A stretch of 64,000 nt of DNA. It comes from Saccharopolyspora elongata (GTDB lineage Bacteria; Actinomycetota; Actinomycetes; Mycobacteriales; Pseudonocardiaceae). The notes beneath the pieces are model-generated. The model did no database searches. It was not told the origin of the DNA and saw only the letters and a list, made by a program, of their open reading frames with translations. Shown piece by piece: positions 8,270 through 16,568 of the stretch (position 1 is its first letter; every line of letters starts with the position of its first letter). Location of the stretch: assembly GCF_004348985.1 (NCBI RefSeq), contig NZ_SMKW01000026.1, positions 1 to 64,000 of the forward strand, in the 5' to 3' direction. The translations under genes and the position numbers were made by a program.

Positions 8270-9061
8270 ATGATCGAATCGTTCACGCTTTCCGCGGAGG
8301 CGGCGGACGTCCTCGGCGAGGATCTGCGGGTCGACCTTCGGCAGTTCCCGTTCGAGATCCCGCACTTCGCCGCCACGCTCGACGAACGCGCGCGGCTCCG
8401 CAAGGACGTCTGGGGTGGGCTGGAGCAGCGCCGGCTGGCCGATCGCGGCCGCGCCGAACCGGAGGTGGAGCAGGCGCTGAACCTGCTGCACCGCCCGGAG
8501 ATCGGCGTGGCGGTCACCTCCTACGACGGCAAGTCGGACGCCGTCTACCGGGCGCGCGTGGCGGTGGCCGGGCGGGCCGGGGTGCTGGCGGTCCAGGAGG
8601 AGCAGGGCCTGCGGATCGAGTTCATCGACGTCCGCGGCCTCGCCCGGGTCTGCGTCGGCCTGCTGCCGGAGGTCCCGGCCGGCAAGCTCGACGCGGGGAC
8701 GATCGCCGCCGGCGGCGAGCCGAAGCCCCAGCCGGTGCGAGAGGCGGAGCCGGATTCGTGGCTGGGTTCGGCGCAGCCGGGCGCGTCCAGGCGCGGCGGC
8801 GGGGACCTGCGCAAGGTGGAGAAGATCATGGCCCTGCCGACGCGGCGGGTCGGCTACTTCGTGGTGACCGGCCGGGACGGCGGCGGGCAGCCGGTCCGGC
8901 TCCCGGCGATCGGCTGGCGGGACACCGAAGAAGGCCGCTACAGCGTCACGACGCGCCGCAACAACGACGGCGAGCGCTGGAACACCTTCGGGCCAGCGGA
9001 CAAGCAGCGGCTGGCCCGGTACCTCGACGAGCAGCTCGCGGCCTTCCGGCCCGCCCGCTGA
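8270..9061 (+). CDS. espG: ESX secretion-associated protein EspG
   Basis: A protein of 263 residues matching the EspG family, the cytosolic chaperones that bind PE-PPE type substrates and deliver them to the ESX ATPase. Family-like features are an N-terminal strand-rich domain and a C-terminal RRVGYFVVTGRD followed by GWRDTEEGRYSV and an LARYLDEQLA helix. No signal or membrane segment is present. It is the last gene of the 5761-9061 group, directly after the glycine-rich WXG protein, its probable client. A GGGGAAGAG site precedes ATG 8270. The ESX core genes (ecc, mycP) are not in the window, so this is an accessory substrate-chaperone module. Confidence 0.85.
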   Translation: MIESFTLSAEAADVLGEDLRVDLRQFPFEIPHFAATLDERARLRKDVWGGLEQRRLADRGRAEPEVEQALNLLHRPEIGVAVTSYDGKSDAVYRARVAVAGRAGVLAVQEEQGLRIEFIDVRGLARVCVGLLPEVPAGKLDAGTIAAGGEPKPQPVREAEPDSWLGSAQPGASRRGGGDLRKVEKIMALPTRRVGYFVVTGRDGGGQPVRLPAIGWRDTEEGRYSVTTRRNNDGERWNTFGPADKQRLARYLDEQLAAFRPAR

Positions 9062-9113
9062 GACCGCTCGGGACGAGTCGGACGGTGCCGGGGCGGCCCG
9101 TTAGGGTCGGGGC

Positions 9114-9728
9114 ATGCCTCAGGGACAGCCTTCGACAGTGCCGAACGACGGGTTGACCACTCGCCAGCGCCGCAACAGGCCGCTGCTCGTGGTGCACACC
9201 GGCGACATGAAGGGCAAGTCCACCGCTGCCTTCGGGCTCGCCCTGCGCGGCTGGAACCAGGGCTGGTCGATCGGGGTGTTCCAGTTCGTCAAGTCGGCGA
9301 AGTGGCGCGTCGGCGAGGAATCGGCGTTCCGCGCCCTGGGGCGGTTGCACGACGAGACCGGCGAGGGCGGGCCCGTCGAGTGGCACAAGATGGGCGAGGG
9401 CTGGTCGTGGGCCCGCAAGAAGGGCAGCGAGGAGGACCACGCGGCGGCGGCGCTGGAGGGCTGGCGGGAGATCGCCCGCCGGATCGGCGAGCAGCGCCAC
9501 GGCCTCTACGTGCTGGACGAGTTCACCTATCCGCTGCACTGGGGCTGGGTCGACGTCGCCGAGGTCGTCGAGACCCTGCGCGACCGGCCCGGGCACCAGC
9601 ACGTCGTGATCACCGGCCGCTACGCCCCACCGGCCCTGATCGACGCCGCCGACCTCGTCATGGAGACCACCAAGGTCAAGCACCCGATGGACGCCGGCCA
9701 GAAGGGCCAGAGGGGCATCGAGTGGTGA
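9114..9728 (+). CDS. cobO: Cob(I)yrinic acid a,c-diamide adenosyltransferase
   Basis: A protein of 204 residues, the usual CobO/BtuR length. The P-loop is GDMKGKSTAA (about 31-40), and VLDEFTYPLHWGW and VVITGRYAPPAL are family signatures. It transfers the 5'-deoxyadenosyl group of ATP to the reduced cobalt of cobyrinate diamide. It is the first gene of a plus-strand corrin operon and its stop overlaps the GTG of cobB (GTGA), indicating coupling. No riboswitch is seen in the 52 bp upstream. Confidence 0.95.
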   Translation: MPQGQPSTVPNDGLTTRQRRNRPLLVVHTGDMKGKSTAAFGLALRGWNQGWSIGVFQFVKSAKWRVGEESAFRALGRLHDETGEGGPVEWHKMGEGWSWARKKGSEEDHAAAALEGWREIARRIGEQRHGLYVLDEFTYPLHWGWVDVAEVVETLRDRPGHQHVVITGRYAPPALIDAADLVMETTKVKHPMDAGQKGQRGIEW

Positions 9729-11086
9729 CCGATTCCTCGCACGCCCGGGTGGTGGTGGCCGCACCGGCGTCCGGGCAGGGGAAGACCACCGTGGTGACCG
9801 GGCTGCTCGGCGCGCTGCGGCGGCGCGGGACCGGGGTCGCGCCGTTCAAGGTCGGCCCGGACTACATCGACCCCGGCTACCACCGGCTCGCCGCCGGCCG
9901 CCCGGCCCGCAACCTCGATCCCGTGCTGGTCGGCGAGGAGCGGATCGCGCCGCTGTTCCGGCACGGCGCCGCCGACGCCGAACTGTCCGTCGTGGAAGGC
10001 GTGATGGGCCTGTTCGACGGCCGCATCGGGCCGGGCGAGGGGATCGCCGCCGGATCCACTGCGCACGTCGCGCAGCTGCTGGACGCGCCCGTGGTGCTGG
10101 TCGTCGACGCGAGGGGCCAGAGCCACAGCCTCGCCGCGCTGCTGCACGGTTTCCGCAGTTACCGCCCGGAGGTCCGGATCGGCGGCGTGATCCTCAACCG
10201 GGTCGGCTCGCAGCGGCACGAGCAGGTGCTCCGCGACGCCGCCGACAACGCCGGCCTCCCGGTGCTCGGCGCGATCCCGCGCGCCGATGATCTCGCCGTC
10301 CCATCGCGCCACCTCGGCCTCGTCACGGCTGCCGAGCACGGCGGCGAGGCCGTCCGCGCGGTCGAGGCGATGACCGAAGTCGTTGCCCGGTCGGTGGATC
10401 TCGACGCGGTGTGCGCGTTGGCCCGCTCGGCTCCCGGATTGCCCGGCGCCGCCTGGAATCCGCGCGACGAGGTGCAGCCGCAGGCCGGGGCCGTGGTCGC
10501 GGTGGCCGGCGGGCGGGCGTTCACCTTCGGCTACGCCGAGCACGTCGAGCTGCTCGAAGCCGCCGGTGCCGAGGTCGCGGTCCTCGACCCGCTCCACGAC
10601 GAGCGGCTGCCGGAACGCACCGCGGGCCTGGTGCTGCCGGGCGGCTTCCCCGAGCAGCACGTCGCCGAATTGTCGGCGAATACCGCGCTGCGCAAGGAGA
10701 TCAGGGCCTTCGCGGCCACGGGGGCACCGATCCACGCGGAATGCGGCGGGCTGTTGTACCTGGCGGAGGAGCTGGACGGCCACCCGCTGTGCGGCGTGCT
10801 CGACGCGCGGGCGCGGATGTCGCCGCGGCTGACGCTGGGTTACCGCGACGCCGTGGCCGCCGCTGATTCGGTCCTGTTCGAGGAAGGTGCCCGGGTGAGC
10901 GGCCACGAGTTCCACCGCACCGTTCTGGAGCCCGGCAGCGGCTCGCGGCCTGCGTGGCTGTGGCGTGCGACGGGCGCGCAGCGGGAAGGGTTCGTCGACG
11001 GCGGGGTGCACGCCTCGTACTTGCACACCCATCCGGCCGGGCAGCCCGAAGCGGTGCGGCGGTTCGTGGCGCGGTGCGCGCGGTGA
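9725..11086 (+). CDS. cobB: Hydrogenobyrinate/cobyrinate a,c-diamide synthase
   Basis: A protein of 453 residues starting at GTG 9725, overlapping cobO. The N-terminal dethiobiotin-synthetase-like ATPase shows ASGQGKTTV (P-loop) and FKVGPDYIDPGYH. The C-terminal class I glutamine amidotransferase domain shows VLPGGFPEQH and the nucleophile region HAECGGLLYL. It amidates the a and c carboxylates of (hydrogeno)cobyrinate using glutamine and ATP, giving the substrate of the cobalt chelatase in the aerobic route. It corresponds to CobB/CbiA. Confidence 0.95.
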   Translation: MTDSSHARVVVAAPASGQGKTTVVTGLLGALRRRGTGVAPFKVGPDYIDPGYHRLAAGRPARNLDPVLVGEERIAPLFRHGAADAELSVVEGVMGLFDGRIGPGEGIAAGSTAHVAQLLDAPVVLVVDARGQSHSLAALLHGFRSYRPEVRIGGVILNRVGSQRHEQVLRDAADNAGLPVLGAIPRADDLAVPSRHLGLVTAAEHGGEAVRAVEAMTEVVARSVDLDAVCALARSAPGLPGAAWNPRDEVQPQAGAVVAVAGGRAFTFGYAEHVELLEAAGAEVAVLDPLHDERLPERTAGLVLPGGFPEQHVAELSANTALRKEIRAFAATGAPIHAECGGLLYLAEELDGHPLCGVLDARARMSPRLTLGYRDAVAAADSVLFEEGARVSGHEFHRTVLEPGSGSRPAWLWRATGAQREGFVDGGVHASYLHTHPAGQPEAVRRFVARCAR

Positions 11087-11339
11087 GGCTCGTCCGTCCG
11101 GCGAGCCGGGGATGCTGACCCCGGCCGCGCTGCGCGAATTCCGCGGAACGGGGACCGTTTTCGTCCCGGGAGCAGCCCTGGTGCTGCGGCAGCGTGATCA
11201 GGACGGCACCGCGGCTTTCCCCGCCTCCGAGGATCCCGCCGCGCATTCGGCTTCCAGCCGTCCAGCGGTGGGTCGCATACGAGCCGGGAGAGCCGGTTCA
11301 CGCACCGTGATCCAGGCGATGCGGGACGTCACCGCGCTG

Positions 11340-11561
11340 CGGGTCGCTTCGCGGTCACGCGGTACGGTCGTTGCCTACGAAGGCGGCCGGTGGCTCGGCG
11401 AGCTGCGCGCCGCGATCGCCGAATGCGGAGCCCCGGAGCGCCCGGTCCGCGCCGAGCACCTCGGCGCGCGAGTGCTCCCGCCGTCCGAAGTGGACGACGC
11501 GCCGTACCTGTCCACCGTGGTAGTACTTCCACCCCGAGGCGGAAGAGGAGAACAATGCTGA
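11340..11561 (+). pseudogene. Possible C-terminal remnant of a corrin methylase (CbiL/CobI type)
   Basis: Between cobB and cobM (11087-11554) no complete gene is seen. One frame ending at TGA 11559-11561 reads RGTVVAYEGGRWLGELRAAI and finishes with DDAPYLSTVVVLPP. Its layout is close to the end of CobI in this window (a strand, an ELR helix, then [11 protein letters not shown]). The stop overlaps the cobM start by seven bases, as expected if an intact methylase once preceded cobM. The first 150 or more residues of a methylase are absent. The classical order cbiA-cbiL-cbiF-cbiET-cbiGH would put cbiL here. An intact small protein of about 80 residues from ATG 11319 cannot be excluded. Confidence 0.4.
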
Positions 11562-12862
11562 CTGGCCGGATCTCGTTCATCGGTGCCGGGCCCGGCGCGG
11601 CCGACCTGATCACGGTCCGCGGCGCCCGGCGGATCGCCGAGGCCGACATCGTGGTGTGGACCGCGAGCCTCGTCGCGCCGGAATGCATCCAGGAGCACGC
11701 GCGCGGCGACGCGGAGCTGATCGACTCCTCCCGGCTGACCCACGAGCAGGCGCTGGAGATCTATCGCCGCGCCGAGCGGGACAAGCTCAACGTCGCCCGG
11801 GTGCACTCCGGCGACCCGTCGCTGTGGGGCGCGGTCCAGGACCAGCACGACGCGTGCGCGCGGATGAACGTGGAGGTCGAGATCGTGCCGGGCGTTCCGG
11901 CGTTCTCCGCCGCCGCGGCCGCGGTCGGGCGGGAGCTCACCGTGCCGGAGGTCGCCCAGTCGCTGGTGCTGACCCGGCTGGAGGGCGGCAAGACGCCGAT
12001 GCCGGAAGGCGAGAAGGTGCGCGAGTTCGCCAAGCACGGCACCACGATGGCGCTGTTCCTGTCCGCGTCGCGCGCCGCGCAGCTCGTCGAGGAACTGTGC
12101 GCCGGCGGCTACCCGGAAGACACCCCGGTGCTGGTGGCCTACAAGGTCTCCTGGCCCGACGAGCTGCTGTTGCGCACGAACCTCGCTGACCTGGAGAAGA
12201 CCGTCAAGCAGCACAAGCTGTGGCGGAACACGCTGTTCATCGTCGGGAAGAGCCTCAACGGCAGCGGAACCCGCTCGCCGTACGCCGCGGGGCACTTCCA
12301 CACCTACCGCCGCGCCGACCCGGTCACGCGCCGGGCGCTGCGGGCGGACCGTCCCACCCCGGTGCGCCGCCGCGCGGAGAACACCGAGCCGCGTGCCGAG
12401 GACCCCGGTGAGAACGGCCGGGTGCGAGAGTCCGACGTCGCGTGGTGGGCGGTGCGCAACTGGCAGGAGAGCGCGCGCGGCGCGGCGCGGGTCGCGTCCA
12501 CCCGCACGGCTCGGCGGGTAGACGAGGCGCAGTCGCAGCTGTTCGCCGAGGAGCCCGTTGCGGCCGCCGAACGGCCGGTCGATCCGGTGGCGCCGGTTCG
12601 GGCGGAAGCGGTTGGGAGCGAACTGCCCGTTGACGTTGGTGAACAGCCCGTTCGCGCCGAAGCCGCGGAGGCGAAGCCGAAGCGGACATCCGCGGCGCGC
12701 ACCACGACGACCCGGGCCAGCGCGAAGGCCACTCCCGCGAAGCGGGGGGCGAAGGCCGCAGCCGCGAAGCGGACGAAGTCCGCGACCACCACGACGACGG
12801 CGAAGGCGAAGCCCGCCGCGAAGCGCAAGCCCTCGGCGAAGCCGGATGAGCAGGGCGAATAG
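11555..12862 (+). CDS. cobM: Precorrin-4 C11-methyltransferase with lysine/alanine-rich tail
   Basis: A protein of 435 residues. Residues 1 to about 250 are a complete CobM/CbiF: GAGPGAADLITVRG near the start, HSGDPSLWGAVQDQ, VPGVPAFSAAAAAVGRELTVPEV and SLVLTRLEGGKTPMPEGE. Typical CobM ends near 250-270. Here a linker with a WWAVRNWQ segment continues, followed by a tail (about 369-435) made almost only of Ala, Lys, Thr, Arg and Pro, with repeats such as ATPAKRGAKAAAAKR. This resembles histone H1-like tails. ATG 11555 has GGAAGAGGAG upstream. A second, tail-less CobM is at 36869-37612. The methylase call is firm; the tail's role is unknown. Confidence 0.92.
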   Translation: MLTGRISFIGAGPGAADLITVRGARRIAEADIVVWTASLVAPECIQEHARGDAELIDSSRLTHEQALEIYRRAERDKLNVARVHSGDPSLWGAVQDQHDACARMNVEVEIVPGVPAFSAAAAAVGRELTVPEVAQSLVLTRLEGGKTPMPEGEKVREFAKHGTTMALFLSASRAAQLVEELCAGGYPEDTPVLVAYKVSWPDELLLRTNLADLEKTVKQHKLWRNTLFIVGKSLNGSGTRSPYAAGHFHTYRRADPVTRRALRADRPTPVRRRAENTEPRAEDPGENGRVRESDVAWWAVRNWQESARGAARVASTRTARRVDEAQSQLFAEEPVAAAERPVDPVAPVRAEAVGSELPVDVGEQPVRAEAAEAKPKRTSAARTTTTRASAKATPAKRGAKAAAAKRTKSATTTTTAKAKPAAKRKPSAKPDEQGE

Positions 12863-13042
12863 CGAGGCGAAGCCGCCGTTCCCGGCGAGGTCGTGAGGCA
12901 CCCGAGGGGTCCGAATTGGACGTCGGGGGCCCGGCCGCCCACCGGTCATGCGAGATGTGACAGCGGGCCGGGCCGTTCTCGGCGTGTGCGGACCGGCTCT
13001 GCGCCCCGGTGGCAGCAGTATTGAAGCGGATCAGCCAGTAAT

Positions 13043-13095
13043 GCGGCCGTCGGCCGCGTGTTCGGGTCGCGCGGGCTTCCGGGACGAACACGCGG
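13043..13095 (+). other. Two overlapping hairpins upstream of cobL
   Basis: GCGGCC-GTC-GGCCGC (13043-13057) overlaps the left arm of a longer hairpin, CCGCGTGTTCG (13054-13064) with CGAACACGCGG (13085-13095). The two cannot form together, and the ribosome site of cobL (GTG 13124) follows within 30 bases. This could be an attenuator-like switch or only chance folding in GC-rich DNA. The rest of the 12863-13123 gap shows nothing recognisable. Confidence 0.3.
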
Positions 13096-13123
13096 TGGCG
13101 GCCGCCGGAGCGAGGTGGGTGGC

Positions 13124-14326
13124 GTGGCAGTCACGGTGATCGGGGTCGATGGTGGCGACCTGCCGAAGGGCAGCGCCGAGGTGCTGGAGTCGGCGCGGCT
13201 CGTGGTGGGCGGTAGGCGGCACCTGGAGGCGCATGCGCCGGAACACGCGCGCAAGCTCGAACTCGGGCCGCTGGAACCGGCGCTGAACGCGCTGTCGTCG
13301 CTGTCCGGCGACGAGAGCGGCGTGGTGCTGGCCTCGGGCGATCCCGGTTTCTTCGGCGCCGTCCGCGCGCTGCGCGACCGCGGCATCCGGTGCACGGTGC
13401 TGCCGTCGACCTCCAGCGTTCAGCAGCTGATGGCGCGCGTCGGCCGGTCCTGGGACGACGTCGTCGTGGTCAGCGCGCTCGGCAGCGACCTCACCCGGGC
13501 GATCAACGTCTGCCGCGCGCGACCGGCCGTGGTGGTGCTGACCGCGCCGAAGGCGGGCCCGGCCCAGATCGGCTCCGGCCTGGCCGGCTGGCGGCGCACC
13601 ATGATCGTCGCCGAGGACCTCGGCGGGCCGAACGAGTCGGTGGTCACCCTCGAACCGGTGGAGGCGGCGAAGCGCAGCTGGCACGAGCCGAACATCGTGC
13701 TCTCCCTGGCCGATCTCGACGACGTGCCGCAGCGGGGCTGGATCGCGGGCGGCGAGCCGGTGCCGCCGGCGACCGGTTGGGCGCTGTCCGAGGACGAGTT
13801 CTCGCACCGCGACGGCATGATCACCAAGGCCGAGGTGCGGGCCGTGGCGCTGGCGAAGCTCGCGCCGCGGCCGGGCACGCTCGTCTGGGACGTCGGCGCG
13901 GGTTCGGGCTCGGTGGCGGTGGAGTGCGCCCGGATGGGCGCGGCGACGATCGCGGTGGAGTCCGACGAGGCGCAGGCGGTGCGGCTGATCACCAACGCCG
14001 CGAGCCACGGCGTGGACGTCCGGGTCGAGGAGGGCTCCGCGCCGCAGGTGCTGCGCAACCTGCCGCGGCCGGACGCGATCTTCGTCGGAGGCGGCGGCAC
14101 CGAGGTCGTCACCGCGTGCGCGCACGCCGGGGCGTCCCGCGTCGTGGTGGCGCTGTCGGCGCTGGACCGGGTCGGGCCGACCCGCGACGCGTTGCGCGCG
14201 GCCGACTACGAGGTCGAGGGCGTGCAGCTGTCGGCCGCCCGGCTGGCGGAACTGCAGGACGGCGCATCCCGCCTGGAAGCGGCCGACCCGGTCGTCCTGA
14301 TCTCGGGCTACCGGAAACAACGCTGA
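13124..14326 (+). CDS. cobL: Precorrin-6Y C5,15-methyltransferase (decarboxylating), copy 1
   Basis: A protein of 400 residues from GTG 13124 (GAGGTGGGTGG upstream). The N-terminal CbiE-type tetrapyrrole methylase (about 1-200) shows GVVLASGDPGFFGAVRAL. The C-terminal CbiT-type SAM methyltransferase shows HRDGMITKAEVRA, LVWDVGAGSGSVAVE and DAIFVGGGGTE. It methylates C5 and C15 and decarboxylates the acetate at C12. A divergent second copy lies at 37609-38835. The N-terminal start motif (TVIGVDGGDLPKGSAEVLES) is weaker than in copy 2, which reads VVGIGADGAAGLSPHARE. Confidence 0.93.
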   Translation: MAVTVIGVDGGDLPKGSAEVLESARLVVGGRRHLEAHAPEHARKLELGPLEPALNALSSLSGDESGVVLASGDPGFFGAVRALRDRGIRCTVLPSTSSVQQLMARVGRSWDDVVVVSALGSDLTRAINVCRARPAVVVLTAPKAGPAQIGSGLAGWRRTMIVAEDLGGPNESVVTLEPVEAAKRSWHEPNIVLSLADLDDVPQRGWIAGGEPVPPATGWALSEDEFSHRDGMITKAEVRAVALAKLAPRPGTLVWDVGAGSGSVAVECARMGAATIAVESDEAQAVRLITNAASHGVDVRVEEGSAPQVLRNLPRPDAIFVGGGGTEVVTACAHAGASRVVVALSALDRVGPTRDALRAADYEVEGVQLSAARLAELQDGASRLEAADPVVLISGYRKQR

Positions 14327-14361
14327 CCACATCCCCTCCCGGCGGGCCAGGTCCCCGTCGG

Positions 14362-14503
14362 CCGCAATTTCAATGGAAATTGGACCTTCGATTTCAATGG
14401 AAATTGCGAACCGTCGGCGTGTCGCGCCACGACACGCCGATGGCTGTGACAACTTCCGCAACTTCAATGGAAATCGGAGACGTGATTTCCATTGAAATTG
14501 CGG
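14362..14503. repeat. Composite palindromic repeat, family A
   Basis: This has two AT-rich palindromes. The first is GCAATTTCAATGGAAATTGG...TTCGATTTCAATGGAAATTGCG (14364-14407, split here by the spacer). The second is CTTCAATGGAAATC...GATTTCCATTGAAATTGCGG (14462-14503). Between them lies TCGGCGTGTCG/CGACACGCCGA (centre 14427) and a degenerate TGTGACAA. The same order recurs at 26925-27034 and 60881-61024. It starts 36 bp after the cobL stop. The first left arm here is CAATGG rather than CCATTG, so that palindrome is imperfect. Confidence 0.85.
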
Positions 14504-14595
14504 TGGCAGTGGTCCCGCCCGGGCGGGAGGGCGCCATGGGGGTGGCACCATGCTGAGGCGTTCGGGAAAGCAGTCGACCAGGTTGAGGAGTGCCA

Positions 14596-16293
14596 GTGAT
14601 CGGTCTGTTCGCGGTGACCGCGGCGGGACGGCGGTCCGCCGCCGAACTGGCCGGGCGGCTGGGGCCGGACGCCGTCGTCGCGGACGGGCCGATCGCGCCC
14701 GCCGTGCGCCGCCTGTGGGACCACCTGGACGCGGCGGTGTTCTTCCTGGCCAGCGGCGCGGCGGTGCGGCTGGTCGCGCCGTTGCTGCGGGACAAGCACA
14801 GCGATCCCGGGGTGGTCTGCGTCGACGACGACCGCCGCTTCGCCATCGCCCTGACCGGCGGCCACGTCGGGGGCGCGCTCGCCGAGCAGGTCGCCGACGT
14901 GCTCGGCTGCACCCCGGTGGTCACCGCCGCCTCCGACAGCGCCGGCACCACCCCGCTGGACGAGCTCGTCGACCAGCTCGACGCCACTGTGGACGGTGAC
15001 CTGGCGGCCTGCGGCGGCGCGATCCTCGACGGCTGGTCGGTCCGTCTGGTCAACCCGCACGGCTTCCCGCTGCCGGCGCTGCCGCCCAACGTCTCCGCCC
15101 ACCCCGAAGCGCCGCTGTGGACGGTCGTGATCGACGATCGGCGGCCGACGGAGGACGAGGAGCGGACGCTGCGGCTCATCCCGCGCACGCTGGTCGTCGG
15201 CGTCGGAGCCGCCCGAGGCGTCTCGCGGACGGCGGTGACCGAGACGATCGCCCGGCTGGACCGCGAGCACGGCCTGGACCCGCGGGCGATCCGCGCGGTC
15301 GCCAGCGTCGACCTGAAGGCGGACGAGGACGGCATCCTGGAGGCGGTGCAGGACCTGGGCTTCTGGCACTCCGACGGCGGCGAGGAGCTGTCGCTGCTGA
15401 CCTATCCGGCGGAGGCGCTGGCAGGCATCGAGGTGCCCAACCCCAGCGAGGCGGCGAGCGCGGCGGCTGGCACGCCCTCCGTCGCCGAGGCATCGGCGCT
15501 GCGCGCGGCCGCCGAGCTCGGCGGTGGGGCGCCTGTCGAGCTGGTCGTGCCCAAGATCAAGGGCGACGACGTGACCGCGGCCGCCGCGCGCATCCGGCCC
15601 CGCGGCCGGCTGACGATCATCGGCATTGGCCCGGGCAACCCCGACCTGCGCACCCCGCGCGCCGACGTCGAGCTGCGCCGCGCCTCCGTGGTCGTCGGCC
15701 CGGACGAGCACGTCGACCAGGTCCGGCACCTGCTGCGCCCCGGCACCGAGGTGCGCGCCACCGGCGGCGCCGAGGCGGTCGCGCTGGCCCGGGAGGGGCG
15801 CGCGGTGGCGCTGATCGGCGGGTCCGCGATGGCGCTGGAGGAGGCCGGTGCCGACATCGAGTTGGTCGGCGTGCCCGGCGTGACGGCGGCGCTGGCCGCG
15901 TCCGCGCTGCTGGGCGGGCCGCTCGGGCACGACCACGCGCTGATCAGCCTGTCCGACGCGGACACGCCGTGGGAGGTCATCGAGCGCCGCGTCCGCGCGG
16001 CGGCGGAGGCCGACCTGGTGGTGTGCTTCCACAATCCGCGTCCGGGGGACCGGCGGCTCGGCCGCGCCCTGGAGGTCCTGGCGGAGCACCGCCCGGGGAC
16101 CACGCCGGTGGGCGCGGTCCGCGGGGCCGGTCGCGCCGGGGAGCGGGTGTGGTGCGCGCCGATCACCGACTTCGACCCGGCGGAGGCGGACGCGTCCACC
16201 ACGGTGGTCGTGGGCACCTCGCGGTCCACAGTGGTCGATGGCCGGATGGTGACCCCGCGCGGAGCCCAGCCGGTGACGGCGGACTCCCGCTGA
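14596..16293 (+). CDS. CbiG - precorrin-3B C17-methyltransferase (CbiH/CobJ) fusion
   Basis: A protein of 565 residues. Residues about 1-310 are CbiG (cobalt-precorrin-5A hydrolase): FFLASGAAVRLVAPLL, ALTGGHVGGALAEQVA, and the C-terminal RTLVVGVGAARGVSR with ASVDLKADEDGI. Residues about 337-560 are a tetrapyrrole methylase of the precorrin-3B C17 type: IGIGPGNPDLRTP, VPGVTAALAASALLGGPLGHD and VVCFHNPRPGDRRLG. GTG 14596 is preferred over GTG 14590 because GAGGAG ends five bases before it. CbiG opens the delta-lactone and CbiH contracts the ring in the early-cobalt pathway. A separate CobJ domain exists in CobIJ, so ring-contraction domains are duplicated. Confidence 0.9.
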   Translation: MIGLFAVTAAGRRSAAELAGRLGPDAVVADGPIAPAVRRLWDHLDAAVFFLASGAAVRLVAPLLRDKHSDPGVVCVDDDRRFAIALTGGHVGGALAEQVADVLGCTPVVTAASDSAGTTPLDELVDQLDATVDGDLAACGGAILDGWSVRLVNPHGFPLPALPPNVSAHPEAPLWTVVIDDRRPTEDEERTLRLIPRTLVVGVGAARGVSRTAVTETIARLDREHGLDPRAIRAVASVDLKADEDGILEAVQDLGFWHSDGGEELSLLTYPAEALAGIEVPNPSEAASAAAGTPSVAEASALRAAAELGGGAPVELVVPKIKGDDVTAAAARIRPRGRLTIIGIGPGNPDLRTPRADVELRRASVVVGPDEHVDQVRHLLRPGTEVRATGGAEAVALAREGRAVALIGGSAMALEEAGADIELVGVPGVTAALAASALLGGPLGHDHALISLSDADTPWEVIERRVRAAAEADLVVCFHNPRPGDRRLGRALEVLAEHRPGTTPVGAVRGAGRAGERVWCAPITDFDPAEADASTTVVVGTSRSTVVDGRMVTPRGAQPVTADSR

Positions 16294-16350
16294 CCACCGT
16301 CGACCTCCTCCGCTGACGGCGAGTGCTGCAGGGGCTGTTGTGAGCGCCGT

Positions 16351-16406
16351 TTTCGCGCGAAACCGGCGTTCGCCACGCCTGGCGGTGACGTTTTCGCGCG
16401 AAAACG
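16351..16406. repeat. Paired TTTCGCGCGAAA palindromes, family B copy 1
   Basis: TTTCGCGCGAAA (16351-16362) and an 18-bp perfect palindrome CGTTTTCGCGCGAAAACG (16389-16406) have centres 41 bp apart. The spacer contains CGGCGTTCGCCACGCCTG. The same spacer and spacing recur at 21210-21262. It lies 57 bp after the cbiG-cbiH stop. The remainder of 16294-16568 holds no gene. Confidence 0.8.
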
Positions 16407-16568
16407 GCGTGCCTCACCCGGCGGCCAGGCGGCTTCGCCTCGGCAACGACGCAAGCCCGGCCGCTGGCGCGCATCACCTCATCCAGAACCGCTGCAGCAT
16501 CCCGGCAACGGGGAGGCAGCGCCGACGGCCGCTGGTTTTGGTGGGGTGGGCGTGCGAAGCTGGCTGGG

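Noticed and set aside
14362..14503. Family A repeats as a CRISPR array
   Set aside because: Units are palindromic pairs spread over 47 kb at gene ends, not short direct repeats separated by unique spacers, and no cas gene is present.
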